Shown here: one piece after another, positions 9,984 to 18,293 of the stretch
How positions within the stretch are numbered: the stretch's first letter is position 1
How the letters are laid out: every line of letters begins with the position of its first letter
Assembly (NCBI GenBank): GCA_020445765.1
Contig: JAGRFY010000052.1
Coordinates: forward strand, 1-48,374
Direction of reading: 5' to 3'
DNA length: 48,374 nt
DNA from: Rhodocyclaceae bacterium
Lineage (GTDB): Bacteria > Pseudomonadota > Gammaproteobacteria > Burkholderiales > Rhodocyclaceae
The notes under the pieces: model-generated
What the model saw: only the letters and a program-made list of their open reading frames with translations
The model's database searches: none
What the model was told of the DNA's origin: nothing
Program-made: the position numbers and the translations under genes

Positions 9984-11048
9984 ATGGACGAATTGATCCG
10001 CGAATGGCGGGATCGGGTGCGGGCGACCGCGTCGCGCGGCGAATCGCTGCAGCTGCGCGGCGGCGGTACCAAGGATTTCTACGGTCGCGCCCCCGTGGGC
10101 GAGATTCTCGACAGCCGTGACTACGCCGGCGTCGTCGCCTACGAGCCGACCGAACTGGTGATCACGGCGCGCTGCGGCACGCCGCTGGCCGATCTGCAGG
10201 CGGTGCTGGCCGAGCGCGGCCAGGAGCTGCCGTTCGAGCCACCGGCCTTCGACGAAGGCGCGACCGTGGGGGGCTGCGTCGCCGCCGGCCTGTCGGGACC
10301 ACGGCGCTCGAGCGTCGGTGCGCTGCGCGACTTCGTCCTCGGCACGCGGATCATCGACGGCCGGGGAGAAGTGCTGCGTTTTGGCGGGCAGGTGATGAAG
10401 AACGTCGCGGGCTACGACGTCTCGCGCCTGATGGCCGGCAGTCTCGGCACGCTTGCACTGATGCTCGAAGTGTCGCTCAAGGTGCTGCCGAAGCCGGTCG
10501 CCGAACGCACCCTGCGCTTCGAACTGCAGCAGGCCGAGGCCTTGTCCAGATTGAACGCCTGGGGCGGCCGGCCGCTGCCGATCGGCGCGTCGTTCTGGCA
10601 CGACGGCGCGCTGTCGCTGCGCCTGTGCGGGGCCGAAGCCGCGATCGACGCCGCAGGCCGTGAACTCGGTGGCGAGGTCATTGCTGCCGACGAGGCCGCC
10701 GCGCTGTGGCGCGATCTGCGCGAGCATCGTCTGCCGTACTTCCGATCGGGCGGCGCCTTGTGGCGGTTGGCGGTGCCGACCGACGCCGCGGTGTTGCCGC
10801 TCGATGCGCCGGTGGCGGTCGAATGGGGCGGCGCCCAGCGCTGGTTTTGCGGTGAGCTCGCGGCGAAGCGCGTGCGTGAGGTGGCCGAGGCGGTGGGTGG
10901 CCACGCCACGCTGTTTCGCGGCGGCGACAAGGGCGATGGGGTGTTCCACCCGTTGCAGGCGACCATTGCGCGGATCAATCGGCGCGTCAAGGAGGCGCTC
11001 GATCCCCAGGATGTGTTCGGCCGCGGCCGCATGTATCCGGTCGATTGA
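9984..11048 (+). CDS. glcE: Glycolate oxidase subunit GlcE (FAD-binding)
   Basis: The 354-residue product is a shorter FAD-binding protein of the same fold as GlcD: LQLRGGGTKDFYG in the pyrophosphate-binding region, GATVGGCVAAGLSGPRR, FGGQVMKNVAGYDVSRLMAGSLGTL, and a C-terminal FHPLQATIARINRRVKEALDPQDVFGRGRMYP segment typical of GlcE. It is thought to pass electrons from GlcD towards the iron-sulfur subunit. GGGAGCG (9971-9977) lies 6 bases before the ATG. The gene is 48 bases behind glcD and 27 bases ahead of glcF. Length matches the family. Confidence 0.94.
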   Translation: MDELIREWRDRVRATASRGESLQLRGGGTKDFYGRAPVGEILDSRDYAGVVAYEPTELVITARCGTPLADLQAVLAERGQELPFEPPAFDEGATVGGCVAAGLSGPRRSSVGALRDFVLGTRIIDGRGEVLRFGGQVMKNVAGYDVSRLMAGSLGTLALMLEVSLKVLPKPVAERTLRFELQQAEALSRLNAWGGRPLPIGASFWHDGALSLRLCGAEAAIDAAGRELGGEVIAADEAAALWRDLREHRLPYFRSGGALWRLAVPTDAAVLPLDAPVAVEWGGAQRWFCGELAAKRVREVAEAVGGHATLFRGGDKGDGVFHPLQATIARINRRVKEALDPQDVFGRGRMYPVD

Positions 11049-11075
11049 CCCACTGATTTCCCGAAGGCGCCAGCC

Positions 11076-12326
11076 ATGCAGACCAATCTCGCCGATTTCA
11101 TCAAGGACACCGCCCAGGGCCAGGAAGCAGAGAGCATCCTTCGTGCCTGCGTCCATTGCGGTTTCTGTACCGCGACCTGTCCGACCTATCAGCTGCTCGG
11201 AGACGAGCTCGATGGCCCGCGCGGACGCATCTATCTGATCAAGCAGGTGCTCGAGGGGCGCGAATTCACGGCCAGCACCCAGCTGCACCTCGACCGCTGC
11301 CTGACCTGCCGATCGTGCGAATCCACCTGTCCGTCGGGCGTCCAGTACGGGCGGCTGGTGGACATCGGCCGCGAGGTGGTCGAGAAGCGGGTGGCGCGGC
11401 CGGCCGGCCAGCGCGCGGTACGCTGGCTGCTCAAGGAGTTCGTGCCCCGTGCCAGTCTGTTCGGCGCGTCGATGGCGCTGGGTCGGGCGGTCAAGCCGTT
11501 GTTGCCCCAGGTGCTGAAGGCCAAGGTGCCCGACGTCCGGGCCCCCGGTCGCTGGCCGGAGCGCCGTCACCCGCGCCGGTGGATCGCGCTGGCCGGCTGC
11601 GCGCAACCGGCGATGGCACCTTCGGTCAATCGTGCCGCGGCCCGCGTGCTCGATGCGGTCGGAATATCGCTGATCGAGGTCGCCGGCGCTGGATGCTGCG
11701 GTGCCGTGCGCTATCACCTGAACGACCAGCCGGGTGGCCTCGACGACGCTCGGCGCAACGTCGATGCGTGGGCGCCGTTGCTGGAACGGGGCGAGGTCGA
11801 GGGCATCCTGATGACCGCCTCCGGCTGTGGCGTGCAGGTACGCGAATACGGCCACCTGCTGGCCGGTGATGCAAGGTATCGCGACCGTGCGCGCCAGATC
11901 AGCGAGTCGACGCTCGACCTGTCCGAGCTGCTGACCCGCGAGGTGGCTTCGCTCGAGCGGGTACTGCAGGTGCGTGGCGGCGGCAGTGGCGAGCGCATCT
12001 CGTTTCATGCGCCGTGTACCCTGCAGCACGGACAGAAGATCCGTGGCGTCGTCGAACGTCTGCTGCTGGCCGCCGGCTACGAACTCACGGTGGTCGCCGA
12101 TGCCCATCTGTGCTGCGGCTCGGCCGGCACCTATTCACTGCTGCAGCCGGAGCTGTCGATGCGCCTCAGGGACAACAAGCTGGCGGCGCTCGGCGCTGGC
12201 GGTCCGAACCGGATCGCCTCGGCCAATGTCGGCTGCATGACCCACCTGGAGTCGGCAGCGACGGTACCCGTGGTGCACTGGATCGAACTGATCGACGAGC
12301 GGCTGCACGCGGCGAAAAACGGCTGA
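11076..12326 (+). CDS. glcF: Glycolate oxidase iron-sulfur subunit GlcF
   Basis: The 416-residue protein has two ferredoxin-type cluster motifs near the N-terminus (CVHCGFCTATCPTY at about residue 26 and CLTCRSCESTCPSG at about 74) and two CCG (cysteine-rich) domains in the C-terminal half (GCAQPAM..GAGCCGAV and HAPCTLQHG..DAHLCCGSAGTYS). This is the GlcF layout; it carries electrons from the flavin subunits to the quinone pool at the inner membrane. It completes glcDEF. No clear terminator follows before the HDOD gene 43 bases downstream. Confidence 0.95.
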   Translation: MQTNLADFIKDTAQGQEAESILRACVHCGFCTATCPTYQLLGDELDGPRGRIYLIKQVLEGREFTASTQLHLDRCLTCRSCESTCPSGVQYGRLVDIGREVVEKRVARPAGQRAVRWLLKEFVPRASLFGASMALGRAVKPLLPQVLKAKVPDVRAPGRWPERRHPRRWIALAGCAQPAMAPSVNRAAARVLDAVGISLIEVAGAGCCGAVRYHLNDQPGGLDDARRNVDAWAPLLERGEVEGILMTASGCGVQVREYGHLLAGDARYRDRARQISESTLDLSELLTREVASLERVLQVRGGGSGERISFHAPCTLQHGQKIRGVVERLLLAAGYELTVVADAHLCCGSAGTYSLLQPELSMRLRDNKLAALGAGGPNRIASANVGCMTHLESAATVPVVHWIELIDERLHAAKNG

Positions 12327-12369
12327 GCGGGCACTAAAGTCGCCTCGGGCGCCAACCGTAAATGGCGTG

Positions 12370-13212
12370 ATGAGCGATCATTCCCAGGGCGATCCGCAGG
12401 TCCTGGCCTGCGCCGGCGTCCGAATTCCCCCGCAGCCCGCGGTTCTGGCGCAGTTGTTCGAGCTGCTGGCCGCCGGCGACTTCGACATCCGTCGCGTGGC
12501 CCAGGTCGTCGCCGCCGATGCCGGGCTCGCCGCGCTGCTGTTCAAGCTCGCCGCCTCGCCGATCTACGCCAAGGGCCGACGGGCCGAATCGCTCGAGCAG
12601 GTGCTGCAGGTAGTCGGCGTCCAGCAATCCTTCAACCTGGCCCGGGCGCTCGGGCTGGAGGCGGCGATCGGCGGCGACCGTCGCGTGCTCGAAGCCTTCT
12701 GGCAGCGGTCGGGTGACATTGCGCGGATCGCCGCGCAGGTGGCCGCGGACCGGGTCGCGGTATGCAACGTGTTTCCGGATCAGGCCTACCTCGCGGCAAT
12801 CTTCCAGGACTGCGGCGTGCCGTTGCTGGCCGAACGATTCACCGACTATGGCAACCTCAAGGATCATGCTGCCGGCAACTCGCCGTGGGCGTCGATGATC
12901 GACGAGGACCGACGCTACGATACCGATCACTGCGTCGTCGGCTATCTGGTCGCGCGTCACTGGAAACTGCCGGACTTCGTCGCCGACGCCATCCGCTGCC
13001 ATCACGAACTGGCCGGCCTGGGCGAGCATCGGGTGCGCAGTCTGGTCGCGATCCTGATGATCGCCCAGGAAATCCATTGCCGCGAACAAGGCTTCCACAA
13101 CGCGGAATGGTTCGGCGTTGCCGACCTGGTCGTCTCCGAACTGGGGCTCGACCCCGACGGGCTCGACGAATACTGCGAAGAAATCCGCGATCGCTGTCTC
13201 GAAGGACGTTAG
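12370..13212 (+). CDS. HDOD domain protein
   Basis: The 280-residue protein is an HDOD-domain protein (about residues 12-205): IPPQPAVLAQLFELLAAGDFDIRRVAQVVAADAGLAALLFKLAASP is the typical entry, and DIARIAAQVA..YLAAIFQDCGVPLL..CVVGYLVARHWKLPDFVADAIRCHHE the core. HDOD proteins resemble HD phosphohydrolases but normally lack a working metal site and act in signalling, often with c-di-GMP or two-component proteins. A GTG at 12367 directly precedes the ATG used here; neither has a good ribosome site. It sits between glcF and a PP2C phosphatase gene, so a shared regulatory role with the phosphatase is plausible but only inferred. No second domain is attached. Confidence 0.85.
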   Translation: MSDHSQGDPQVLACAGVRIPPQPAVLAQLFELLAAGDFDIRRVAQVVAADAGLAALLFKLAASPIYAKGRRAESLEQVLQVVGVQQSFNLARALGLEAAIGGDRRVLEAFWQRSGDIARIAAQVAADRVAVCNVFPDQAYLAAIFQDCGVPLLAERFTDYGNLKDHAAGNSPWASMIDEDRRYDTDHCVVGYLVARHWKLPDFVADAIRCHHELAGLGEHRVRSLVAILMIAQEIHCREQGFHNAEWFGVADLVVSELGLDPDGLDEYCEEIRDRCLEGR

Positions 13213-13267
13213 GGTCGCGCGGCAAATGCCGCTATCCTTGCCAACCGCCGATTGACGACCCCAGATC

Positions 13268-14032
13268 ATGTCCCTCAGCGTTGAAACCTGCGTCGCCAGC
13301 CATCAGGGCGACCGTCCGGAGCAGCAAGACCGGGCGACCATCTTCGGCCACCCCAAGCATGGCGGCATGTTGATGGCCGTGCTGGCAGACGGTATGGGCG
13401 GGCATTCGGGCGGCGCAATGGCGGCCGAGCAGGTGTTGCTGAAGGCCCGCCAGAACTTCGAGATGTACGCGCCGAGGTCCGAGACTCCGGACCATCTGCT
13501 GAAGGAGATCGTCGAGGAAGCACATGTCGTCATCAAGCTGACCAGCTTTACCAGCGAAAAGGATCCGCACAGTACCGCCGTCGTGCTGCTGCTGCAGCCG
13601 GGACGCGTCGACTGGGCGCATTGCGGCGATTCCCGCCTGTACCACTTTCGTGGCGGCGCGCTGGTCACCAAGACCGAAGACCAGTCGCTGGTCGAGCAAT
13701 TGGTTAAGAAGGGGGTGATCAGCGCCGAGGCGGCGCTCGATCATCCGCACCGCAACGTGCTGCTGTCCTGCCTGGGGGCCGAGAATCCGCCCAAGGTGTT
13801 GCACGGACATGTCGGCGAATTGCGCGCCGGCGATGCCTTCGTATTGTGTTCGGACGGACTCTGGGGGTATTTCGACGACGCCGAACTCGGTGGCATCGTC
13901 CATCGGCTGACCGCCAGAGAAGCTGCCGAAACGCTGATCGGGCTCGCGCGCCAGCGGGCCGAGGGCGAGGGTGACAACATCTCGATGGCGATCGTCAAGC
14001 TGGTCGACGGATCGGCCGCCGCCGACGGCTGA
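13268..14032 (+). CDS. PP2C-type serine/threonine protein phosphatase
   Basis: The 254-residue cytoplasmic protein has the PP2C motifs in order: HQGDRPEQQDR near the N-terminus, VLADGMGGHSGG, HCGDSRLYHF, and FVLCSDGLWGYF with GDNISMAIVKL near the C-terminus. The metal-binding Asp residues of DGMGG, SDGLW and GDN are all present, so it should be an active Mn2+/Mg2+-dependent phosphatase that reverses Ser/Thr phosphorylation. No partner kinase or FHA gene is nearby. It is 55 bases downstream of the HDOD gene on the same strand, and a hairpin at 14041-14061 separates it from the convergent corA. Confidence 0.92.
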   Translation: MSLSVETCVASHQGDRPEQQDRATIFGHPKHGGMLMAVLADGMGGHSGGAMAAEQVLLKARQNFEMYAPRSETPDHLLKEIVEEAHVVIKLTSFTSEKDPHSTAVVLLLQPGRVDWAHCGDSRLYHFRGGALVTKTEDQSLVEQLVKKGVISAEAALDHPHRNVLLSCLGAENPPKVLHGHVGELRAGDAFVLCSDGLWGYFDDAELGGIVHRLTAREAAETLIGLARQRAEGEGDNISMAIVKLVDGSAAADG

Positions 14033-14040
14033 CATCGCGC

Positions 14041-14061
14041 CGGCCCGCCCCGTTCGGGCCG
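14041..14061. terminator. Hairpin between convergent PP2C and corA genes
   Basis: CGGCCCG (14041-14047) and CGGGCCG (14055-14061) form a 7-bp GC stem around a 7-base loop. There is no T run on either side, so if it terminates transcription it does so weakly. Its place just past the PP2C stop is what suggests this role. Confidence 0.4.
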
Positions 14062-14085
14062 ATCCCCATTGCGTCCGGCTCGCCT

Positions 14086-15195
14086 TCAGTCGCGCTGGCG
14101 CAGCAGTCGGTGCCGCCAGAACAGGGCGGCCATCACGCTCGCACAGGTCACCATCATGCCGATCACCCACCAGAACCCGGTGTTGTCGCCGATCAGCGGC
14201 ATCTGCGGGAAGTTCATGCCCCAGATGCCGGCGATCAGCGTCGCGGGCAGGAACAGGATCGACAGCACGGTCAGCACCCGGACCTCAAGATTGAGCCGGT
14301 TGGAGACGCTCGACAGATAGATTTCGAGCAGGTCGCCGAGCTGGTCGCGCACGCCGTCGAGCGACTCCAACACATGGATCGAATGGTCCTGGACGTCGCG
14401 CAGGTAGAGCCGGGTCTCGGCACTGAAGTTGGCGCGGTCGCCGCGTTGCAGCGTGCCGACCAGTTCACGCAGCGGCCATACCGCCCGCCGCACCGTCAGT
14501 GTGTCGCGCTTGCATCGATTGATGCGTTCCAGCAGCGCCGGCGTCGGTTTCAGCATGGCTGCGTCCTCGAGCCCCTCGGCCTTCTCGGCAAGGTGATCCA
14601 CCACCAGAAAATAGCGATCGACAGCGATGTCCAGCAGGGCATAGGCGAGATAGTCCGGCCCGCGTTCGCCTAGCGGAGATCCGGGCGCACGCAGGCGCTC
14701 GCGCACCGGGTCGAACGCGCCGCGGGCGTATTCCTGGAAGCTCAGCACGAAATCGGGCCCGATCACCAGGCCCAACTGATCCGATCCGATAGCTTGCGCC
14801 TTGTCGTCGAAGTCGAGCAGGCGCAGCACCAGGAACAGGTAGCTCGGATACTCCTCGAGCTTCGGTCGCTGGGAGGTATTGAGCACGTCTTCGAGGGTCA
14901 GCGGGTGCAACCCGAAGCGTTCGCCGATGGCGGTCATCAGCGCGGAATCGTGCAGGCCGTGGACATTCAGCCAGAGGAATTTGCGGGCGCGTCGATGTTC
15001 GCTCCACTCCGATGCCGTCGTGAAACTGTATTCGTCGCAACCACTGGCGTCGTACTCGAAGACCGAAATCCGGGCCCGGTCGGTGCGCCGCTCTCCGACG
15101 TGGATCGGCGTGCCGGCGGGAATGCCGAGCTTGCGGTCGATGGCCTTGCTGCGACGTCGACGGGATGGCGTCCGTTCCTTCATTTTCGCATCCAT
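14086..15195 (-). CDS. corA: CorA family magnesium/cobalt transporter
   Basis: The 369-residue product has a large mixed alpha/beta cytoplasmic N-terminal domain, long helices (FLSVVDHLAEKAEGLEDA-like region), and two C-terminal membrane spans separated by the signature loop GIWGMNFPQMP, in which WGMNF stands for the usual YGMNF. CorA proteins form pentameric channels for Mg2+ (also Co2+, Ni2+). The N-terminal 30 residues are very Arg/Lys-rich. The frame stays open upstream to 15291, but ATG at 15195 starts the part that looks like protein; ATG at 15183 is a second option. It is convergent with PP2C and divergent from pntAA. Confidence 0.9.
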   Translation of the reverse strand: MDAKMKERTPSRRRRSKAIDRKLGIPAGTPIHVGERRTDRARISVFEYDASGCDEYSFTTASEWSEHRRARKFLWLNVHGLHDSALMTAIGERFGLHPLTLEDVLNTSQRPKLEEYPSYLFLVLRLLDFDDKAQAIGSDQLGLVIGPDFVLSFQEYARGAFDPVRERLRAPGSPLGERGPDYLAYALLDIAVDRYFLVVDHLAEKAEGLEDAAMLKPTPALLERINRCKRDTLTVRRAVWPLRELVGTLQRGDRANFSAETRLYLRDVQDHSIHVLESLDGVRDQLGDLLEIYLSSVSNRLNLEVRVLTVLSILFLPATLIAGIWGMNFPQMPLIGDNTGFWWVIGMMVTCASVMAALFWRHRLLRQRD

Positions 15196-15402
15196 GGGAA
15201 TCGCGGGTGGCCCGTATCGGGCGATTTCAGTAATATGCACCGCGGAGTACCGATCGGTGCGCAGCAGCGACACGTCCGGCGGTATCCTCACTCAAAGTAC
15301 AAGAATTCGCCGGGTGGCGCAGGGGTCCGTTGCGGGAGGCGCCGGAACTGCAGTCCGCACATGTCGCGACCGGGTCCGATTCATTGAAAATTGGGAGTTT
15401 CA

Positions 15403-16527
15403 ATGTCTGTGGTCATCGGAATTGCCACCGAAGCCGACGCCGGTGAGCGTCGGCTTGCGGTGGTGCCGGAGGTCGTCAAGCGCTATCGGGGGCTTGGCGC
15501 CGAAGTCGTCATGCAGGCGGGCGCAGGCGGCGCCGCGCATTTTCGCGACGAGGATTTTCCAGACGCCAGCATTGCCGCCGATGCGGCGGCCGCGATCGGT
15601 GAGGCCGGGCTGGTGCTTTGCGTCCAGCCACCACCGCCGAAGCTGATCAAGAAGCTCAAGCCGGGTACCGTGTTGCTCGGCATGCTCCAGCCCTGGTCCG
15701 ACAAGGCGCGGCTCAAAGCACTCGCCAGCGGCGGCATCACCAGTTTCTCGCTCGAGCTCCTGCCGCGCATCACCCGATCCCAGAGCATGGATGCGCTGTC
15801 CAGCCAGGCGGCAGTGGCCGGCTATGAATGTGCTCTGATCGCGGCTGACCATTCACCCAAGTTCTTTCCGATGCTGACCTACGCGGCCGGTACCATCCGG
15901 CCGGCGCGGGTGCTGGTCATCGGCGCCGGTGTCGCCGGCCTGCAGGCGATCGCGACGGCGCGACGAATCGGAGCGATGGTCGAAGCCTATGACGTGCGCC
16001 CGGAAACTCGCGAGCAGGTCGAGTCACTCGGCGCCCGCTTCGTCGATACCGGCGTGTCGGCCGCCGGCAGCGGTGGCTACGCGCGGGAACTGAGCGACGA
16101 CGAGAAGGCTCGCCAGGCCGAGAAGCTGGCAAAGGCGGTGGCGCAGTGCGACGCGGTGATCTCGACGGCTGCGGTACCGGGCAAGAAGGCGCCGGTGATC
16201 GTCACCAAGGAGATGATCGCAGCAATGAAGCCGGGCGCCGTGGTCGTCGACATGGCCGCGGACAGCGGCGGCAACGTCGAGGGAACGGTCGCGGGCGAGA
16301 AGACCTGGATTGGTGAGGTCCTGGTGATCGGGCCGACGCATATCCAGAGCCGAATGCCGGTCCATGCGTCCGAAATGTACGCCAAGAACCTGTTCAATTT
16401 CATCAGTCCATTCATCCGCGACGGCGAGCTGGTGCTCGACTGGGACGACGAGGTGATGGCCGGCTGTTGCCTGACCCACGACGGCGAGATCCGTCATGCG
16501 GGCGTTCGCGAAGCGCTCGGCCTGTAG
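15403..16527 (+). CDS. pntAA: NAD(P) transhydrogenase alpha subunit, part 1 (NAD-binding)
   Basis: This cytoplasmic NAD(H)-binding domain of the proton-translocating transhydrogenase has 374 residues, starting MSVVIGIATEADAGERRLAVVPEVV. It has the AlaDh/PNT N-terminal domain and a Rossmann NAD-binding domain (VLVIGAGVAGLQAIATARRIGAMVEAYDVRPE near residue 170), followed by SGGYARELSDDEK, the mobile-loop region. GGGAG (15393-15397) precedes ATG 15403; an in-frame TTG at 15391 overlaps that site and is unlikely. It ends right after domain I; the membrane part is encoded by the next gene. Transhydrogenase couples hydride transfer from NADH to NADP+ with proton entry and so supplies NADPH. Confidence 0.95.
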   Translation: MSVVIGIATEADAGERRLAVVPEVVKRYRGLGAEVVMQAGAGGAAHFRDEDFPDASIAADAAAAIGEAGLVLCVQPPPPKLIKKLKPGTVLLGMLQPWSDKARLKALASGGITSFSLELLPRITRSQSMDALSSQAAVAGYECALIAADHSPKFFPMLTYAAGTIRPARVLVIGAGVAGLQAIATARRIGAMVEAYDVRPETREQVESLGARFVDTGVSAAGSGGYARELSDDEKARQAEKLAKAVAQCDAVISTAAVPGKKAPVIVTKEMIAAMKPGAVVVDMAADSGGNVEGTVAGEKTWIGEVLVIGPTHIQSRMPVHASEMYAKNLFNFISPFIRDGELVLDWDDEVMAGCCLTHDGEIRHAGVREALGL

Positions 16528-16550
16528 CCACGACGAGAGAGAAGAAAACC

Positions 16551-16844
16551 ATGGAAGGGATCGTCTATCTGTATGTGTTCATGCTGGCCGCGTTTACCGG
16601 CTACGAGGTCATCTCGCGGGTGCCGGTGATCCTGCACACCCCCCTGATGTCGGGTTCCAACTTCATTCACGGTGTCGTGCTGGTCGGCGGCATGGTGACC
16701 CTCGGCCATGCCGAGACCGGAATGCAAATGCTGCTGGGCTTCATCGCGGTGGTGCTGGGCGCGGCCAACGCCGCGGGCGGCTATGTCGTGACCGAGCGCA
16801 TGCTCGGCATGTTCAAGTCAGGCAATCGCAAGGGAGGCGCGTGA
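16551..16844 (+). CDS. pntAB: NAD(P) transhydrogenase alpha subunit, part 2 (membrane)
   Basis: The 97-residue integral membrane protein (MEGIVYLYVFMLAAFTGYEVISRVP) corresponds to the C-terminal membrane part of E. coli PntA, with three hydrophobic spans and the LHTPLMSGSNFIHG loop that is highly conserved in this subunit. It helps build the proton channel with PntB. It starts 23 bases after pntAA, and its TGA shares one base with the pntB ATG (TGATG), indicating coupled translation. Confidence 0.95.
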   Translation: MEGIVYLYVFMLAAFTGYEVISRVPVILHTPLMSGSNFIHGVVLVGGMVTLGHAETGMQMLLGFIAVVLGAANAAGGYVVTERMLGMFKSGNRKGGA

Positions 16845-18223
16845 TGACGGGGCACTGGTTCATTCACGCCGCCTACCTGGCGGTGGCCGTGGTCTTCATC
16901 TTCGGACTGAAGGCCATGGCATCGCCGGCGACTGCCCGCAAGGGCATCGTCTGGGCTGGCTACGCGATGGTCGCCGCGGTGATCGTCACGTTCTTCTGGC
17001 CCGGCATGGAAAATCGCTGGTTGATCGTGCTCGGCATTCTGCTGGGCGGCGTCGTCGCATGGCGCTCCGGCAAGAAGGTCGCGATGACCGAGATGCCGCA
17101 GATGGTCGCGATCTACAACGGCATGGGCGGTGGTGCCGCGGCAGCGATCGCCGCGGTCGAGTTCGCCCGCGGTGAGGTCCACGGGCCGGCCATGCTGGTG
17201 ATGGCCGTGCTCGGTGCACTGATCGGCGCGGTAGCATTCTCCGGCTCGTGCGTCGCGTGGGCCAAGCTCGCGGGCAAGATGAAGCGCGCATACCGGTTCC
17301 CGAACCAGCGCACCTTGAGCACCATGCTCGCCATCATCGTCGGCTGGCTCGGTATCGGCATCGTCGTCGATGGCCACCCGTGGGCGATCGCGATCATCCT
17401 GTTCTTTGCGGTCGCCCTGCTGCTCGGCGTCGTCCTGACGGCGCCGATCGGCGGTGCCGACATGCCGGTGGTGATCTCGCTGCTCAATGCCTTCACCGGC
17501 CTTGCCGTCGGCTTCGAGGGCTACGTGCTCCAGATTCCGGCGCTGATCGTCGCCGGCATCGTGGTCGGTGCGTCGGGTACGCTGCTGACCCACTTGATGG
17601 CCAAGGCGATGAACCGCCCGATCCGCAATGTGCTATTCACGCCGTTGACCGGCGAGGCGCAGGAGGATGCCCAGGCGATCGAAGGCCGCATGCAGGAGAC
17701 CACGGCGCTCGACGCCGCGGCAACCATGCGCTACGCGGCCAAGGTGATCGTGGTTCCGGGCTACGGCATGGCGGTCGCGGGCGCCCAGCACAAGGTCTGG
17801 GAGATGAGCCAACTGCTCGAGGAAGCGGGCGTGTCGGTGTCGTTCGCGATCCACCCGGTCGCCGGACGGATGCCGGGGCACATGAACGTGTTGCTGGCGG
17901 AGGCCGGCGTGCCCTACGACAAGATCTTCGATCTCGACGAAATCAACAACGATTTTGCCCAGGCCGACGTGGCCCTGGTGATCGGTGCCAACGACGTCGT
18001 GAACCCGGTGGCTCGCACCGACAAGTCGAGTCCGATCTACGGCATGCCGATCCTCAACGTCGATCATGCGCGAAACGTGATCGTCGTCAAGCGCGGCCAG
18101 GGAACCGGCTACTCGGGCGTCGAGAATGCGCTGTTCTACATGGAAAACTGCCACATGCTGTACGGCAGTGCGCAGGAGGCCATCGCCGAAGTCATCCAGC
18201 ACGTCAAGAGCATGGAAGGCTGA
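16844..18223 (+). CDS. pntB: NAD(P) transhydrogenase beta subunit
   Basis: The 459-residue protein carries eight to nine N-terminal membrane spans (about residues 1-250) and a C-terminal NADP(H)-binding domain (about 290-459) with VIVVPGYGMAVAGAQHKVWEM, FAIHPVAGRMPGHMNVLLAEA and ALVIGANDVVNPVA, the PntB signatures. It binds NADP(H) and forms most of the proton path. The start overlaps the pntAB stop by one base; AGGGAGG lies 6-12 bases upstream. The open frame runs far upstream only because it reads a GC-rich shadow of pntAB. A hairpin follows at 18247-18268. Confidence 0.96.
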   Translation: MTGHWFIHAAYLAVAVVFIFGLKAMASPATARKGIVWAGYAMVAAVIVTFFWPGMENRWLIVLGILLGGVVAWRSGKKVAMTEMPQMVAIYNGMGGGAAAAIAAVEFARGEVHGPAMLVMAVLGALIGAVAFSGSCVAWAKLAGKMKRAYRFPNQRTLSTMLAIIVGWLGIGIVVDGHPWAIAIILFFAVALLLGVVLTAPIGGADMPVVISLLNAFTGLAVGFEGYVLQIPALIVAGIVVGASGTLLTHLMAKAMNRPIRNVLFTPLTGEAQEDAQAIEGRMQETTALDAAATMRYAAKVIVVPGYGMAVAGAQHKVWEMSQLLEEAGVSVSFAIHPVAGRMPGHMNVLLAEAGVPYDKIFDLDEINNDFAQADVALVIGANDVVNPVARTDKSSPIYGMPILNVDHARNVIVVKRGQGTGYSGVENALFYMENCHMLYGSAQEAIAEVIQHVKSMEG

Positions 18224-18246
18224 TCGTCGCCGATTCGGGCATGACG

Positions 18247-18268
18247 GGGGGCCGCTGCGGCGGCCCCC
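18247..18268. terminator. Strong hairpin between convergent pntB and the PAS/GGDEF/EAL gene
   Basis: GGGGGCCGC (18247-18255) pairs perfectly with GCGGCCCCC (18260-18268) around TGCG. Only two T residues follow on the plus strand. It lies 24 bases past the pntB stop and 26 bases past the stop of the opposing gene, so it may serve both. Confidence 0.6.
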
Positions 18269-18293
18269 TTGCGTTGACCCTCGCGTCGGGCGC

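Noticed and set aside
9948-12107. Very long open frame (719 codons) on the minus strand opposite glcE and glcF
   Set aside because: It mirrors the high-GC coding pattern of glcE-glcF, is low in family-like content (long runs of Arg, Gln, His and Ala) and would contradict the clear glycolate oxidase genes.
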